The notes under the pieces: model-generated | Told to the model about the DNA's origin: nothing | Seen by the model: only the letters and a program-made list of their open reading frames with translations | The model's database searches: none | Program-made: the position numbers and the translations under genes | Source: Streptococcus mitis | GTDB lineage: Bacteria > Bacillota > Bacilli > Lactobacillales > Streptococcaceae | Length of the DNA: 42,300 bases | Assembly (NCBI RefSeq): GCF_001579045.1 | Contig: NZ_KQ970262.1 | Coordinates: 252,149-294,448 of the forward strand | Direction: 5' to 3' | Shown: piece by piece, positions 17,253 to 26,795 of the stretch | How the letters are laid out: every line of letters begins with the position of its first letter | Numbering within the stretch: the stretch's first letter is position 1

Positions 17253-19055
17253 TTATGCCAATCCCAATTTTTCAACAAGGGCTTCAAACTCATTCAAACG
17301 ACGTTCAAAGACTGCAAAGGCATCGTTGAGGTAGTCTTCTTTCTCCATATCAACACCAGCTTTTCTCATGACATTAAGTGGATAGTCAGATTTACCTGCC
17401 TTGAGGTAGTCGATATAGCGGTCACGGTCTTCTTGACTACCATGGACAATTTTTTCAGCCAGGGCTGAAGCTGCTGCAAAGCCTGTTGAATATTGATATA
17501 CATAGTAGTTATAGTAGAAGTGTGGAATGCGAGCCCACTCGTATTGGATTTCAGGATTGTCTTCCTTACTCAAACCATAATATTCTTGGTTCAAGTCTGC
17601 GTAGAGTTTATTTAGGAAATCGCTTGTCAAGACTTCCCCATTTTGGTCTGCTTGATGAATAGCGTGTTCAAACTCAGCAAATTGAGTTTGGCGGAAAACT
17701 GTCCCACGGAAACCGTCTAGGAAGTTATTGAGAATAGCAAAGCGCGTTGCATCATCTTCCACTTCTTCCAATAATTTCTCCGTCAAGATATTTTCATTGG
17801 TAGTTGATGCAATCTCAGCCAAGAAGATAGAATAATCTCCGTAAACATAAGGCTGCGTTTCACGAGTATAGCTGGAATGCATACTGTGACCTGTTTCATG
17901 AACAAGGGTAAAGAGATTGTCTAGATTGTCCTGCCAGTTTAGGAGCATAAAGGCATTGGTATCGTAAGAACCGCCAGAGTAGGCACCTGAACGCTTGCCT
18001 TGATTTTCGTAAACATCAATCCAACGCTCGCTGAAGGCACGTTTAACGCGGCTCAAGTAATCCTCACCCAAGACTGACAAGGCTTCTTCTGCTTTTTTTA
18101 AGGCTTCTTGGTAGGTAAAACTATATTCAACAGATGAAAGCGGTGTGTAGACATCGTACATCTTGAGATCTGAAATCCCCAAAATCTTTGAACGAAGTTC
18201 AAGGTAACGATGCAAGAGTGGCAAATGCTTGCGAACTGCTACTACCAAATTGTCATAAACACTTTCTGGAACAAAATTTGCTGCAAGAGCTGCATGACGC
18301 GCACTCTTGTAGTTGCGAACTTTTGCACGGTAGTTTTGCACTTTAACATTGGTTTGCAAGGTTTTGGCATAGGTATGTTGGAATTGTTCATAAGTCGCAT
18401 AAAGAGCTTGATAGGCACCACGACGCACCTCACGATTTTTAGACTCCATCAAACGTGTGTAAGTCCCATGAGATAGCTGAACTTCCTTACCATCATCGTC
18501 AAGAACATAAGGGAAAACAATATCCGCATTGTCCAAGATAGCGAATGTTTCACTTGCCGAACCAAAGATTTCTCCAGCGCCAGCCAATAATTCTTCTTCA
18601 CGTTGTGAAAGAACGTGTTCCTTGCCTTGCAAAAGCTTATCAAAATAGTGTTGATAAACCTGCAATTTTGGCTGAGCTTCTAAAAAGTCAGCATACTGCT
18701 TTTCACTGATTTCCATAAATTCAGGTTCATAGAATGAAAAGGCTTGGTCCAGCTGGCTATAGAGAGTCATTGCTTTGGCGTAATACTCTTGGTACTTGGC
18801 TTCACGTGTGTCCTGGTCATTTTTCATATGAGCATAAACGTAAAGCTTCTCCATTTGGCGTTCCATTTCAAGAGAAAATTCAGTGATTTCTAGTAGGTTA
18901 TCCGCACTATCCAATAGATGGCCTTCATACTGGGCTACTGTCTCCAATTGTTCTGTTAAATCTTTTAAGGCTTCTTCCCAAGCCTGGTCAGTTGGGTAGA
19001 TCGTTGATAGATCCCATGTATCTTTTTCATTTATTTCATGTCTTTGTAATACCAT
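17253..19055 (-). CDS. pepF: Oligoendopeptidase F
   Basis: A 600-aa M3B metallopeptidase with the zinc motif HETGHSMHS (HExxH, residues about 387-395) and the family segment [16 protein letters not shown] just before it. It hydrolyses peptides of roughly 7-17 residues in the cytoplasm. GGAGG lies 6 bases before ATG 19055. It follows coiA by 18 bases, so in competence it may be transcribed from the coiA cin-box. Confidence 0.95.
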   Translation of the reverse strand: MVLQRHEINEKDTWDLSTIYPTDQAWEEALKDLTEQLETVAQYEGHLLDSADNLLEITEFSLEMERQMEKLYVYAHMKNDQDTREAKYQEYYAKAMTLYSQLDQAFSFYEPEFMEISEKQYADFLEAQPKLQVYQHYFDKLLQGKEHVLSQREEELLAGAGEIFGSASETFAILDNADIVFPYVLDDDGKEVQLSHGTYTRLMESKNREVRRGAYQALYATYEQFQHTYAKTLQTNVKVQNYRAKVRNYKSARHAALAANFVPESVYDNLVVAVRKHLPLLHRYLELRSKILGISDLKMYDVYTPLSSVEYSFTYQEALKKAEEALSVLGEDYLSRVKRAFSERWIDVYENQGKRSGAYSGGSYDTNAFMLLNWQDNLDNLFTLVHETGHSMHSSYTRETQPYVYGDYSIFLAEIASTTNENILTEKLLEEVEDDATRFAILNNFLDGFRGTVFRQTQFAEFEHAIHQADQNGEVLTSDFLNKLYADLNQEYYGLSKEDNPEIQYEWARIPHFYYNYYVYQYSTGFAAASALAEKIVHGSQEDRDRYIDYLKAGKSDYPLNVMRKAGVDMEKEDYLNDAFAVFERRLNEFEALVEKLGLA

Positions 19056-19073
19056 TAGATTCCTCCATCCTTT

Positions 19074-20027
19074 CTATTCTACCATATTTTTCAAGAAATA
19101 TTGCTGATAAAAGGCTGGTGGATAGAGCTTTTGCCAATCATTTTGAGGATTTTCTTGGTAATAGGTTTGAAAATACTGATAATAGCTGGTCAAATCTTGC
19201 TCAATTTGGCAAAACTCACCTATTAGCGGTCGAATTTGTGGATACCATTCTTTTAGCCCATAAGTCAGGAGATTTTCTCCCTTTTGATAGGCTTCTGCTT
19301 GTTCTTTCATCCAAATAGGATTTTGATAATAGAGTTGTTGCCGGATATAACGACAGATGTCCTTATCCTGAGAAACACTAAAACTAGATATTTTTTGTTT
19401 CTTATAGGGAAGACGTAATATCTCCAGTAGACTACCGTGACCATAGGGAAATTCCTTAATCTGATAATGGAGTTTACCTCGGAGATCTTGGTGAATGAGA
19501 TATTTAAGCCTTAAAACCTGTTTCTCCTTGTCTAATTCCCAAACATAAAATCCCATGTTTTGACTGAAATAGAGAAAACCTTCTTGCAGACGAGTCAACC
19601 GCTCCTTGAACCACAGTTTTTCTCCCAACAACCACAGTACTTGGTAACCCTGACTACGATAGCCCTCACTGCGCTCTTTAAGAACTTTTTGAGGCAAGGG
19701 ACTACATTGAACTTCTAGAGCAAGATGACCATTTACAAATACATCCGCAATCTGTTTAAGCTCTGGAAGCGGGTATTCTAATTGCACCTCTGCCTCTTTT
19801 TTCAACCAGTGATAAAGGACTTCCTTATTTTCCAAGTGTTCTTGACTTTCATTTTCAGAGGAAAAATCACAGTCTTTTAAGGTTTTGTGGGCAAAATGGG
19901 TCCGGACACTTGGTCCTTGACGCAAACGGAGCTGACCTCCACAAGCTGGGCAGGTGTAGGCTTGCTTCTCAAGCTTATCCTCTAACACATTTACCAAATC
20001 TCCCCTAGCATCTCTCGCAACAAACAT
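19074..20027 (-). CDS. coiA: Competence protein CoiA
   Basis: A 317-aa competence protein needed for recombination of transforming DNA. The N-terminal part has a zinc-ribbon-like YTCPACGGQL and a histidine motif RTHFAHK. A nuclease-fold core follows (residues about 85-160, with HLALEVQCSPLPQKVL and YQVLWLLG). Full length for the family. A SigX cin-box TACGAATA lies 22 bases upstream of the ATG, so the gene is a late competence gene. The upstream neighbour hicB is separated from it by the repeat described separately. Confidence 0.93.
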   Translation of the reverse strand: MFVARDARGDLVNVLEDKLEKQAYTCPACGGQLRLRQGPSVRTHFAHKTLKDCDFSSENESQEHLENKEVLYHWLKKEAEVQLEYPLPELKQIADVFVNGHLALEVQCSPLPQKVLKERSEGYRSQGYQVLWLLGEKLWFKERLTRLQEGFLYFSQNMGFYVWELDKEKQVLRLKYLIHQDLRGKLHYQIKEFPYGHGSLLEILRLPYKKQKISSFSVSQDKDICRYIRQQLYYQNPIWMKEQAEAYQKGENLLTYGLKEWYPQIRPLIGEFCQIEQDLTSYYQYFQTYYQENPQNDWQKLYPPAFYQQYFLKNMVE

Positions 20028-20048
20028 GATTTCACTCCTTTTCTATAT

Positions 20049-20056
20049 TATTCGTA
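20049..20056 (-). promoter_or_regulatory. ComX/SigX cin-box (com-box) of coiA
   Basis: Minus-strand TACGAATA, an exact match to the streptococcal competence sigma-factor box, preceded by a T-rich stretch. It lies 22 bases before the coiA ATG. Confidence 0.9.
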
Positions 20057-20063
20057 AAAAAAG

Positions 20064-20089
20064 AAAAAAGATCAGGAAATTTCCTAATC
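20064..20089 (-). terminator. Terminator after hicB
   Basis: On the minus strand GATTAGGAAATTTCCTGATC (10-bp arms, one G-T pair) is followed by TTTTTT. It closes hicAB just before the coiA cin-box. Confidence 0.85.
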
Positions 20090-20106
20090 TTCATCACCCT
20101 ATAATT

Positions 20107-20484
20107 TTAGAGTTGCAAGCGACTTTCAAGAGCTTGTGTCAACACTTCAGAATAGTTCACTTTCTCACGATCCGCAAGTCTGACTAGCCACTCTGGAACC
20201 GTAACATTTTTTCGAATCGCTTTATTATTCTTTACGAAAGGTAAGGGATTGACCTGAATCAAAGTCACAAATCCATCAGGAGCTTTCAACTCAGCAATGT
20301 CACTAGGAGTAGGCAAAGCCAGTCCTTCATCAATATAAGAAGCTAAAACACTCTCAAGCATTTCCCGAGCATTTTTCATTGCAAGTTCAATCGTTGCTCC
20401 CTCTGTCCCACCTCCAAATTCAGGAAATTCAACCCAGTATCCAGTGCCTTCTCTATGAAAAATAGCAGGATAAGATTTTAGCAT
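20107..20484 (-). CDS. hicB: HicB family antitoxin
   Basis: A 125-aa HicB. The N-terminal half is the degenerate RNase-H-like domain (YPAIFHREGTGYWVEFPEFGG). The C-terminal part IRKNVTVPEWLVRLADREKV...SEVLTQALESRL is a ribbon-helix-helix-type DNA-binding region, so the protein should both neutralise HicA and repress its own promoter. The start is ATG 20484, with GGAGGT upstream; a longer reading from 20511 is rejected because it lacks such a site. It follows hicA, the usual toxin-first order of this family. Confidence 0.93.
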   Translation of the reverse strand: MLKSYPAIFHREGTGYWVEFPEFGGGTEGATIELAMKNAREMLESVLASYIDEGLALPTPSDIAELKAPDGFVTLIQVNPLPFVKNNKAIRKNVTVPEWLVRLADREKVNYSEVLTQALESRLQL

Positions 20485-20511
20485 AATACACCTCCACAAT
20501 TTCCAAATCAA

Positions 20512-20700
20512 CTATAATCCCAAATCTTTTAATATTTTTCTCTCTAGACCTTTTCCTAGATCATCATTACCGTGAACTGGAATAGTGACAAGATAGGGAA
20601 CTCCTTCTTTCTTAAAATGATGATGACTTCCTCTCTTACGAACTTCAATCCATCCATTTGCAAGAGCTAATTTTACCATTTCCTTACCTGTGATTGGCAT
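20512..20700 (-). CDS. hicA: HicA family mRNA interferase toxin
   Basis: A 62-aa HicA toxin: double-stranded-RNA-binding-like fold with KLALANGWIEVRKRGSHHHF containing the catalytic histidine region GSHHHF, then a LVTIPVHG strand and KGLERKILKDLGL. HicA cleaves mRNA and arrests growth when not bound by HicB. All conserved elements are present, so it looks active. AAAGGTGA precedes ATG 20700. It has a consensus SigA promoter and, further upstream, a second cin-box. Confidence 0.93.
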   Translation of the reverse strand: MPITGKEMVKLALANGWIEVRKRGSHHHFKKEGVPYLVTIPVHGNDDLGKGLERKILKDLGL

Positions 20701-20723
20701 GTATGGTCACCTTTCTAGCTAAA

Positions 20724-20752
20724 ATTATACTTATAATGCGTATTTTTGTCAA
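20724..20752 (-). promoter_or_regulatory. Perfect SigA promoter of hicAB with overlapping palindrome
   Basis: Minus-strand TTGACA (20752-20747), 17-base spacer and TATAAT (20729-20724). A palindrome ATTATA-AG-TATAAT at 20737-20724 covers the -10 and is a good candidate HicB operator. Confidence 0.85.
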
Positions 20753-20767
20753 TTCTTCTATCTTATC

Positions 20768-20775
20768 TATTCGTA
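20768..20775 (-). promoter_or_regulatory. Second cin-box, upstream of hicA
   Basis: Minus-strand TACGAATA with the same T-rich upstream tract as at coiA. It reads into hicA (ATG 68 bases downstream) and lies in the second copy of the flanking repeat. Confidence 0.8.
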
Positions 20776-20782
20776 AAAAAAG

Positions 20783-20810
20783 AAAAAAAAGATCAGAAAA
20801 ATTCCTAATC
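20783..20810 (-). terminator. Terminator of tehB
   Basis: Minus-strand GATTAG/CTGATC stem with A/T core, followed by eight T. It lies about 12 bases after the tehB stop. Confidence 0.8.
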
Positions 20811-20821
20811 TTCATTCATTT

Positions 20822-21682
20822 TTATTTGATTTTCTTAGCTAACATGGTCGCAAAGCGTAGTTGAATACGATTGCCATTTTCGTCACGACGGTGCAAATGG
20901 CCTGGATTTTCATTGTACTTAACCAATTCCCAGTCCTTGTAATAGTCTGCCAATTCCCCTTCTTTAAATGTGAATGGGAAGTTCACTGAGCAAGGGTAAT
21001 CTTCCGTATCCATAGCACAAACGATAAGATTGTAGCCACCAATAGTGGTATGCTCCTGCATATTTTTGATAATTGCAGGAATGCGGTCTGCTTGCAAAAA
21101 CATCAAAACAACTGTCGATACGATGAAATCATACTCTTGTCCAATACTGGCTGAATTGATATCGTAAAGACCTACAGGCATATCCAGGTCTTCCTGCTCC
21201 ACAATGCTTTGCAAGATTTCAAGGGCCAATTCATTTTGATCCACAGCCGTCACATCAAAACCATTCTGTGCAAGAAAGAGAGAGTTACGGCCTTGACCAC
21301 AGCCCAAATCTAAGGCTTTCCCTGGTTTTACTGTCTGCATGGCCTCTAGGACCTCTGAATGAACAGGATTGGTATTGTATTTCTTAGGAAAATAATCCTC
21401 AGGTTTACAATAAAATTCCAAATACCATTCCACATCGTCTGTTACAGCCTCCACTCGGTGCCAGGCTTGTGGTTGTGCCATGGGATTGTCAGCCCCTGCT
21501 TCAAATAGGTGTTCAGCTAGAACCTCCCCATCCTCTGTCAACTCAATAAACTTGAGAGTTCCTTTTAAAACAGTAATCTTTCCCCAAGTCCCAACTTTTG
21601 TATTGTGCTTTTGCTGAACAGCCTCTGGCATGGTTTCTTTAGTCCACAAAGGCATACGTTTATAGGCAACTAGTTTTTCCAT
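20822..21682 (-). CDS. tehB: SAM-dependent methyltransferase TehB with N-terminal cupin domain
   Basis: A 286-aa two-domain protein. Residues 1-95 form a DUF1971-like cupin ([24 protein letters not shown]). Residues about 96-286 are the TehB methyltransferase, with motif [20 protein letters not shown] and post-[11 protein letters not shown]. TehB methylates tellurite/selenite and other small substrates; the natural substrate in streptococci is not known. ATG 21682 is chosen over ATG 21688 because GAGG lies 8 bases before it. It follows smpB with a 15-base gap. Confidence 0.9.
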   Translation of the reverse strand: MEKLVAYKRMPLWTKETMPEAVQQKHNTKVGTWGKITVLKGTLKFIELTEDGEVLAEHLFEAGADNPMAQPQAWHRVEAVTDDVEWYLEFYCKPEDYFPKKYNTNPVHSEVLEAMQTVKPGKALDLGCGQGRNSLFLAQNGFDVTAVDQNELALEILQSIVEQEDLDMPVGLYDINSASIGQEYDFIVSTVVLMFLQADRIPAIIKNMQEHTTIGGYNLIVCAMDTEDYPCSVNFPFTFKEGELADYYKDWELVKYNENPGHLHRRDENGNRIQLRFATMLAKKIK

Positions 21683-21697
21683 TTTCATTTCCTCTTT

Positions 21698-22165
21698 TTA
21701 TCGCTGATTAACAGCTTTCATCACGCGCGCAATATCGCGATTCTGCTCACGACGTTTGATTGACTCCCGTTTATCATAGTCATGCTTCCCTTTAGCTAAA
21801 CCTAAAAGGAGCTTGGCATAACCATCTTTGATATAGACTTTAAGAGGAACCAGGGTCATTCCTGTCCCTTTAGTCTCTTGTTCTAATTTTTGGATTTGTT
21901 TCTTATGGAGCAGGAGTTTACGACGACGTTCTGGTTCTTGGTTCCAGATATTGCCCTCTTCGTAAGGAGCGATATGAACATTGCTCAACCAGACTTCTCC
22001 ATTTTTTACTTGGGCAAAGCCATCCTTGAGATTAATTCGAGCAGCTCGAACACTCTTGATTTCAGTTCCTGTCAGGACCATCCCTGCCTCTAGCGTATCT
22101 ACGATTGTATAGTCGTGGCGCGCCTTTTTATTTTGTGCGACGACCTTTCCCTCGCCCTTTACCAT
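21698..22165 (-). CDS. smpB: SsrA-binding protein SmpB
   Basis: A 155-aa SmpB, the tmRNA partner in trans-translation rescue of stalled ribosomes. Visible motifs are the OB-fold start [37 protein letters not shown], and the C-terminal tail [19 protein letters not shown]. It overlaps the 3' end of rnr by 38 bases, so SmpB and its functional partner RNase R are made from one transcript. Confidence 0.96.
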   Translation of the reverse strand: MVKGEGKVVAQNKKARHDYTIVDTLEAGMVLTGTEIKSVRAARINLKDGFAQVKNGEVWLSNVHIAPYEEGNIWNQEPERRRKLLLHKKQIQKLEQETKGTGMTLVPLKVYIKDGYAKLLLGLAKGKHDYDKRESIKRREQNRDIARVMKAVNQR

Positions 22166-24482
22166 GTTTGGCTCCTTTCTTAGCTACTTCCTTATAAAAA
22201 GGTTTCTTTCCTTTTTTCTTCTTGTCTTTTTGTGAATGCTTGCGCTTATCATTTGAGCGTCCTGATTTTCTCTTGTCTTCTTTCTTATCTGAACGACGAC
22301 TTGAACCACGTCCTCTGTCATTTCGACTAGACTGTTTCAAGCCTTTTTCAATCACATCAAATTCACTTGGGATATAAGAGAAATCAATTTCCCCCGTCAT
22401 CTTATCCGCTCTTTCAACTCGGATACGGATTTGCTGACCTACACGGAAGGTTGTTCCTGATTTCTCCCCACGCAGGGTCAAATCCCGTTCATTGAAATGA
22501 TAAAATTCAGGTAGATTAGTGATGTGAATCAATCCTTCAACTGTGTTTGGCAATTCAACAAAGAGACCAAACTTGACAATGCTGGACACAACCGCATCGT
22601 ACTCCTCGCCCACGTATTCTTCCATATACTCAGCCTTTTTCATAGCTTCGACTTCACGCTCAGCCTCAATGGCACGACGTTCACGGTTGGAAGACTGGGT
22701 CGCAATCTCTGGAATCACTTGCTCAAAATGCTCGGCCATTTCTTTAGAACGGCCGTAATCACGAATCATACGGTGAACAAGAAGGTCTGGATAACGACGA
22801 ATCGGACTGGTAAAGTGAGTATAATAGTCAGCAGCTAGTCCATAGTGGCCGTGATTGTGCTCTGAATAGCGAGCCTGCTGCATAGAGCGAAGAAGCATCA
22901 TGGACAATACATCCGCATAAGGCTCTCCCTCAACAGCACGCATGATGTCTTGAAGTGCCTCCTGACTAATCTCACTGGCAGTCCCATAAATGCGCAAGCC
23001 AAAACTTGAAGCATAATCAATAAACTTCTGAACCTTTTCAGCCTTTGGCTCCTCGTGAATTCGATAGATGAAAGGCAAATCCAGCTTGCTGAAATGCTCA
23101 GCAACTGTTTCATTGGCCATCAGCATAAAGGACTCAATCATGCGCTCGGCAACACCACGTTGACGAAGAACGATATCAACAGGCTTACCTTGCTTGTCCA
23201 CTAAAATCTTCGCTTCATTGGTATCAAAATTAAGGGCACCACGTTTCACACGCATGTTTTCTAAAGTTTCATGAAGTTTGGCCATGAGTTGAATACTTGG
23301 AACAATTTTCTGATATTCTTGTCTCTTTTCCTCGTCGCCAGCTAGGATATCATTGACAGCGCTATAGGTCATACGGAAGCTTGTCTTGATAACTGTTTGT
23401 GTAATGGTATAGTTGACCACACGACCATGTTTATCAATCTCCATAATGGCAGACTGGGTCAAGCGATCTACTTGAGGATTGAGGGAGCAGATGCCGTTTG
23501 ACAAGCGTTCTGGCAGCATTGGCACCACACGGTCTGTCACATAGACAGAAGTCGCGCGGTTAAGGGCTTCCTTATCAAGGGCAGAACCCTCGGTCACATA
23601 GTAGGAAACATCTGCGATGTGAACACCAAGCTCCATATTGCCATTTTTCAATGCTTTGATATGCACCGCATCGTCCAAGTCCTTGGCATCCGCACCGTCA
23701 ATAGTAAAGGTAATCTCATCTCTTAGATCAAGACGACCTTCCATATCCTTTTGAGACGGAACATCAGGCACACTTTCTGCTTCCTTGACAACAGCCTCTG
23801 GAAACTCGGATACAATGTCCATTGATTCCAAGACCTCAAGAACATCAATTCCGACATCCGTTGAATGCCCAACCACATCGAGGACACTAGCAACAAAGAA
23901 ATCATGTTTCTTGCTTGGGTATTTGTCAATAAAGACCTTGATAACTTCTGTTCCCTCTAGTTTAAGGGCTGGTTTCTTCACATAAATCGGTTGACTGATT
24001 TTCTGATTTTTCGAACGAATGTAGCCTGCATACTTAGGTTTTTCCTGATCTAGAACGATTTGACCAACAACAGTTGTCAAACTATGTTCTACGATATCGA
24101 TAATTTTTGCTTCTGCTGCTGTTCCCTTATTGCGGTCAGCGACTTTCTTGATGACGACTTCAACGGTATCACCATCAATAGCATAGTTGACATCGTTTTT
24201 TCCTACAAAAAGGTCGTCCTCCTCGCCTTCCAGACTAACAAAGCCAAAGCCATTTTTATGGGCATGAAAAATCCCCTTGAGGGTAATCTCATGTTTTTTC
24301 TTGGCTTCCAAGGTCAGACTGCCATCTTCTTCAAAGCGAATCTGGTGCTTTCTTTCCATTAGGGACAAGGTTTTAATCAACTCACGAAAATCCTTGGAAC
24401 CGTCTTTTCCCAAATCCTGAGCCAAGTCATTGACCGTTACCTTTCCCTTGTCTTGTAAATATTCTTTTATTCTATCTTTCAT
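22128..24482 (-). CDS. rnr: Ribonuclease R
   Basis: A 784-aa 3'-5' exoribonuclease of the RNB family. Order: N-terminal winged helix (1-60), cold-shock domains (about 68-225), RNB catalytic domain with [20 protein letters not shown] (catalytic aspartates), S1 domain (about 625-705) and a lysine/arginine-rich tail (from about 715). It degrades structured RNA and acts with tmRNA-SmpB in removal of faulty mRNA. It lies directly before smpB and after secG. Confidence 0.96.
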   Translation of the reverse strand: MKDRIKEYLQDKGKVTVNDLAQDLGKDGSKDFRELIKTLSLMERKHQIRFEEDGSLTLEAKKKHEITLKGIFHAHKNGFGFVSLEGEEDDLFVGKNDVNYAIDGDTVEVVIKKVADRNKGTAAEAKIIDIVEHSLTTVVGQIVLDQEKPKYAGYIRSKNQKISQPIYVKKPALKLEGTEVIKVFIDKYPSKKHDFFVASVLDVVGHSTDVGIDVLEVLESMDIVSEFPEAVVKEAESVPDVPSQKDMEGRLDLRDEITFTIDGADAKDLDDAVHIKALKNGNMELGVHIADVSYYVTEGSALDKEALNRATSVYVTDRVVPMLPERLSNGICSLNPQVDRLTQSAIMEIDKHGRVVNYTITQTVIKTSFRMTYSAVNDILAGDEEKRQEYQKIVPSIQLMAKLHETLENMRVKRGALNFDTNEAKILVDKQGKPVDIVLRQRGVAERMIESFMLMANETVAEHFSKLDLPFIYRIHEEPKAEKVQKFIDYASSFGLRIYGTASEISQEALQDIMRAVEGEPYADVLSMMLLRSMQQARYSEHNHGHYGLAADYYTHFTSPIRRYPDLLVHRMIRDYGRSKEMAEHFEQVIPEIATQSSNRERRAIEAEREVEAMKKAEYMEEYVGEEYDAVVSSIVKFGLFVELPNTVEGLIHITNLPEFYHFNERDLTLRGEKSGTTFRVGQQIRIRVERADKMTGEIDFSYIPSEFDVIEKGLKQSSRNDRGRGSSRRSDKKEDKRKSGRSNDKRKHSQKDKKKKGKKPFYKEVAKKGAKHGKGRGKGRRTK

Positions 24483-24540
24483 ATTTTCTTTCTAGATTTT
24501 TAATTTTCTTTTACTGCAAAACCTTCTCAAATATCTTTTA

Positions 24541-24575
24541 AAAATAAAAAGAGGCAAAGACCCAGTCCTGCCCAT
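24541..24575 (-). terminator. Probable terminator of secG
   Basis: On the minus strand GGCAGGAC/GTC(T)TTGCC, with one bulged base and one wobble pair, is followed by TCTTTTTATTTTT. It lies between secG and rnr. Confidence 0.6.
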
Positions 24576-24582
24576 TATTTTC

Positions 24583-24816
24583 TTATCTACTTGATAATAC
24601 CGTCAATGCTAAGGCAATGGCTAGCCAGAAAAAGACTAAAATCCCTGTCAAACGCTGCATTACAGCTTCAAAACCGCGTGCTTTACTGCGTTCAAACAAA
24701 TCACCTGAGCTGGCATCAAATACATTGCTGGATTGGTTTTTGGTTGGTTGCATGAAAATCGCAATCACAATCACAACAGATAATACTAATAAAATGGTTA
24801 ATAATAGGTTATACAT
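24583..24816 (-). CDS. secG: Preprotein translocase subunit SecG
   Basis: A 77-aa SecG with two membrane helices (residues about 3-22 and 55-74) around the conserved soluble loop FMQPTKNQSSNVFDASSGDLF. It is the accessory subunit of the SecYEG channel. A promoter inside the end of rpmG and a GGAG site precede ATG 24816. Confidence 0.93.
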   Translation of the reverse strand: MYNLLLTILLVLSVVIVIAIFMQPTKNQSSNVFDASSGDLFERSKARGFEAVMQRLTGILVFFWLAIALALTVLSSR

Positions 24817-24840
24817 ATCAAACTCCTTAAAATCCTTATT

Positions 24841-24869
24841 ATTTTACCATAAAATCTACTTAGATTCAA
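24841..24869 (-). promoter_or_regulatory. Probable promoter of secG
   Basis: Minus-strand TTGAAT (24869-24864), 17-base spacer ending TGG, TAAAAT (24846-24841). The -35 lies in the last codons of rpmG. Confidence 0.55.
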
Positions 24870-25005
24870 GATGTAGGGTTACTTTTCTTTCCTTGGGACA
24901 ATACTTTAAAACCTCAATCTTGTCTGAATGGGTTTTTGAATTTTTACTGGTTAGGTAATTGATACTGCCACAAGAGGAGCATTTGAGATTAATTTTTACT
25001 CGCAC
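24856..25005 (-). CDS. rpmG: 50S ribosomal protein L33 (zinc-binding type)
   Basis: A 49-aa L33 starting at GTG 25005 ([20 protein letters not shown]...) and ending HLESK at TAG 24856. The CxxC motif and a third Cys in KYCPKERK mark the cysteine-containing (C+) paralogue, used under zinc-replete conditions in firmicutes that carry several L33 genes. AAGGA lies 6 bases before the GTG. The start shares one base with the stop codon of pmrA (TAGTG), so translation is coupled. Confidence 0.92.
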   Translation of the reverse strand: MRVKINLKCSSCGSINYLTSKNSKTHSDKIEVLKYCPKERKVTLHLESK

Positions 25006-26203
25006 TAGATTTCCTTTACTTTTAATAATGTTCGAAACTGAAGCAGGTTAAAGAAACAACTAAAGGCAACACAAAGGCTTGTCGCATAAAAGACAGCATG
25101 GTAGCCAAATTGACCTGCTACTGCAGAACCTGCCATGGGACCAACGACACCTCCCAGATAAAAGAATACCTGATTGAAGGCAAAGACCCTCGAAATGCCG
25201 GCTTTTGGAGTCATTTTGCTGAGAAGGGCATTGACACCAGGTATCAGCGCACCGGTTCCCAAGCCAAAGAGGAAACGATAGAGGCCCAGTTGGAGGGGAC
25301 TAGAGGCATTGGCACAGAGAAGATAGATGATAACTGAATAAAACTGGGCGACAACCAAGAGACGATGATTGCCCACCTTGTCACCTAGCTTGCCCATAAC
25401 ACCTGCACTCATCATGCTGGAAAAGCCCATACTGGATACATCAAACCAGAGACAAAAAGAAGATTCTCTGTCTGCCCTAAGTCGCGTACATACAGAGCTA
25501 AGATAGGGCCAATCGATTGAGCTGAAAATTGGATGACAAAACTGGTCAGAAAGAGGTTGACCAAAAGATAGGGATATTTAACTGATGTAAATAATTCCTT
25601 TGTTGGAATGGCCTTTTCCTTGGCTACTGGTTGAAAATCTTCCTTAATAAAGCAAATAGTCAAAATAGCAGCTAAAAATAGAAAACTACCAACCAGTAAG
25701 AACACAGTACGAATGCCAAATAATTCTGCAATAAATCCCCCGATAAAGGGACCAGTTAGAGTACCTGCAACTACGCCTGTAGACAAAGTACCTAAGGCAG
25801 AACCTGATTTCTCCTTGGGAACCTGACTGGCTATCAAGGCCGTTGCATTGGGAACAAAACCTGCAAATACACCGTTTAATAAACGAAGAAAGATTAACCA
25901 ATAAATATTTGGGACAAATGCTAAGCCTCCCATAGTAATGGTCATGGCAAGCCCAGCACGAATCATCATGGGTTTTCGGCCATATTTGTCAGCAAGGATT
26001 CCCCAGATAGGAGAAAAGAGCGCCGCGGAAATAGCAGAGACAGAAATAGCTAAGCCTGCATAAAAAGCAGCTTGCTCACTCCCTACACCTAAATTTTCCA
26101 CAAAGATGGGCATAAAAGGCACAACTAAGGAAATACTGGCTCCAGTCAGAAAATTACCGAACCAAGCAATGCGCAGATTATCCTTCCAGTTAATCTCTGT
26201 CAT
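25005..26203 (-). pseudogene. pmrA: Multidrug efflux transporter PmrA (MFS), interrupted by a single-base frameshift
   Basis: The gene encodes a 12-helix major-facilitator antiporter of the PmrA type (fluoroquinolone/dye efflux), with motif A in GILADKYGRKPMMIRAG. The first frame, from ATG 26203 (MTEINWKDNL), reads as far as LLFVSGLMYPVWAFPA and stops at 25412. The second continues GFSSMMSAGVMGKLGDKVG... to 25005. Near 25433-25438 the minus strand reads TTGATGTATCC, where TTGATTGTATCC would give the expected LIVSSMGF; one T is missing. With it the protein would be about 399 aa. The break separates helices 1-7 from the rest and would inactivate the pump if real. The gene overlaps the end of coaE by 14 bases. 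Confidence 0.85.
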
Positions 26204-26795
26204 CTTGCTTACCTCCCTCAAGCAGGGAGAACACCTGAGTAAGAAGCTGGTCCTGATTCCCATTATTGTCAAGAATTTGGCTGGCCAAATCTTTCTTTTT
26301 CTCTAAAGGCCACTGGGCTGTCAGACGAGACTCAGCTTCATCTTTGGACAAGTGGTCTCTTTTCATTAGACGTTCTACTTGGACATCTCGATCCACATAG
26401 ACCAACCAAGTCTCATCAAACCAAGCACTGTAGTCCTGCTCAAAAAGTAGGGGAATATCCATGAAGAAAATCTCTTCTGTCTGAGCCAATTGGTCTCTTA
26501 ATGTAGCTAGTTCCTCACGGATAATCTCTCCTTGAATTCGCTTAGACCATTCTCGTTCTTCAGGATTTGAAAAGATGAGACTAGCTAAGAGAGAGCGATT
26601 AAGTTCTCCGTTTTCAAGGATGATTTCTTGCCCAAAGTGCTGGACTAGAGCCTCAAACAGACGACCACCAGGTTTCTGTAGTTGGTGGACGACTGCGTCA
26701 GCATCCACTACTTGAAAACCTTGCTGTCTTAGAAAATTTGTCACGGTTGACTTACCAGAAGCAATTCCCCCAGTGATTCCAATGATTTTTCCCAT
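26190..26795 (-). CDS. coaE: Dephospho-CoA kinase
   Basis: A 201-aa CoaE catalysing the last step of coenzyme A synthesis. The P-loop GITGGIASGKSTVTNFL is at the N-terminus, with the family segments VVDADAVVHQL, MDIPLLFEQ and VYVDRDVQVERLMKRD. ATG 26795 overlaps the mutM stop (TGATG) and replaces an upstream in-frame start at 26822 inside mutM. CoaE and MutM are a common gene pair in streptococci. Confidence 0.95.
   Translation of the reverse strand: MGKIIGITGGIASGKSTVTNFLRQQGFQVVDADAVVHQLQKPGGRLFEALVQHFGQEIILENGELNRSLLASLIFSNPEEREWSKRIQGEIIREELATLRDQLAQTEEIFFMDIPLLFEQDYSAWFDETWLVYVDRDVQVERLMKRDHLSKDEAESRLTAQWPLEKKKDLASQILDNNGNQDQLLTQVFSLLEGGKQDDRD

Larger units (their letters stand above)
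20049..20096. repeat. Direct repeat copy 1 flanking hicAB (cin-box plus terminator)
   Basis: This ~48-base segment matches 20768-20817 almost base for base: TATTCGTA, an A-rich tract, a GATCAG...CTAATC hairpin and TCTTCAT. Two extra A in the other copy and a few hairpin substitutions are the main differences. The two copies bracket hicAB. Confidence 0.85.
20768..20817. repeat. Direct repeat copy 2 flanking hicAB (cin-box plus terminator)
   Basis: Partner of 20049-20096. Here the hairpin is the terminator of tehB and the cin-box faces hicA. The repeat-to-repeat distance is 719 bases. Confidence 0.85.

Noticed and set aside
20485-20511. Longer HicB start (MIWKLWRCI...)
   Set aside because: The GGAGGT ribosome binding site lies inside this extension and serves ATG 20484.
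24856-24958. Plus-strand frame 24617-24958 covering rpmG and secG
   Set aside because: The minus strand encodes recognisable L33 and SecG with ribosome binding sites, so this frame is a shadow.
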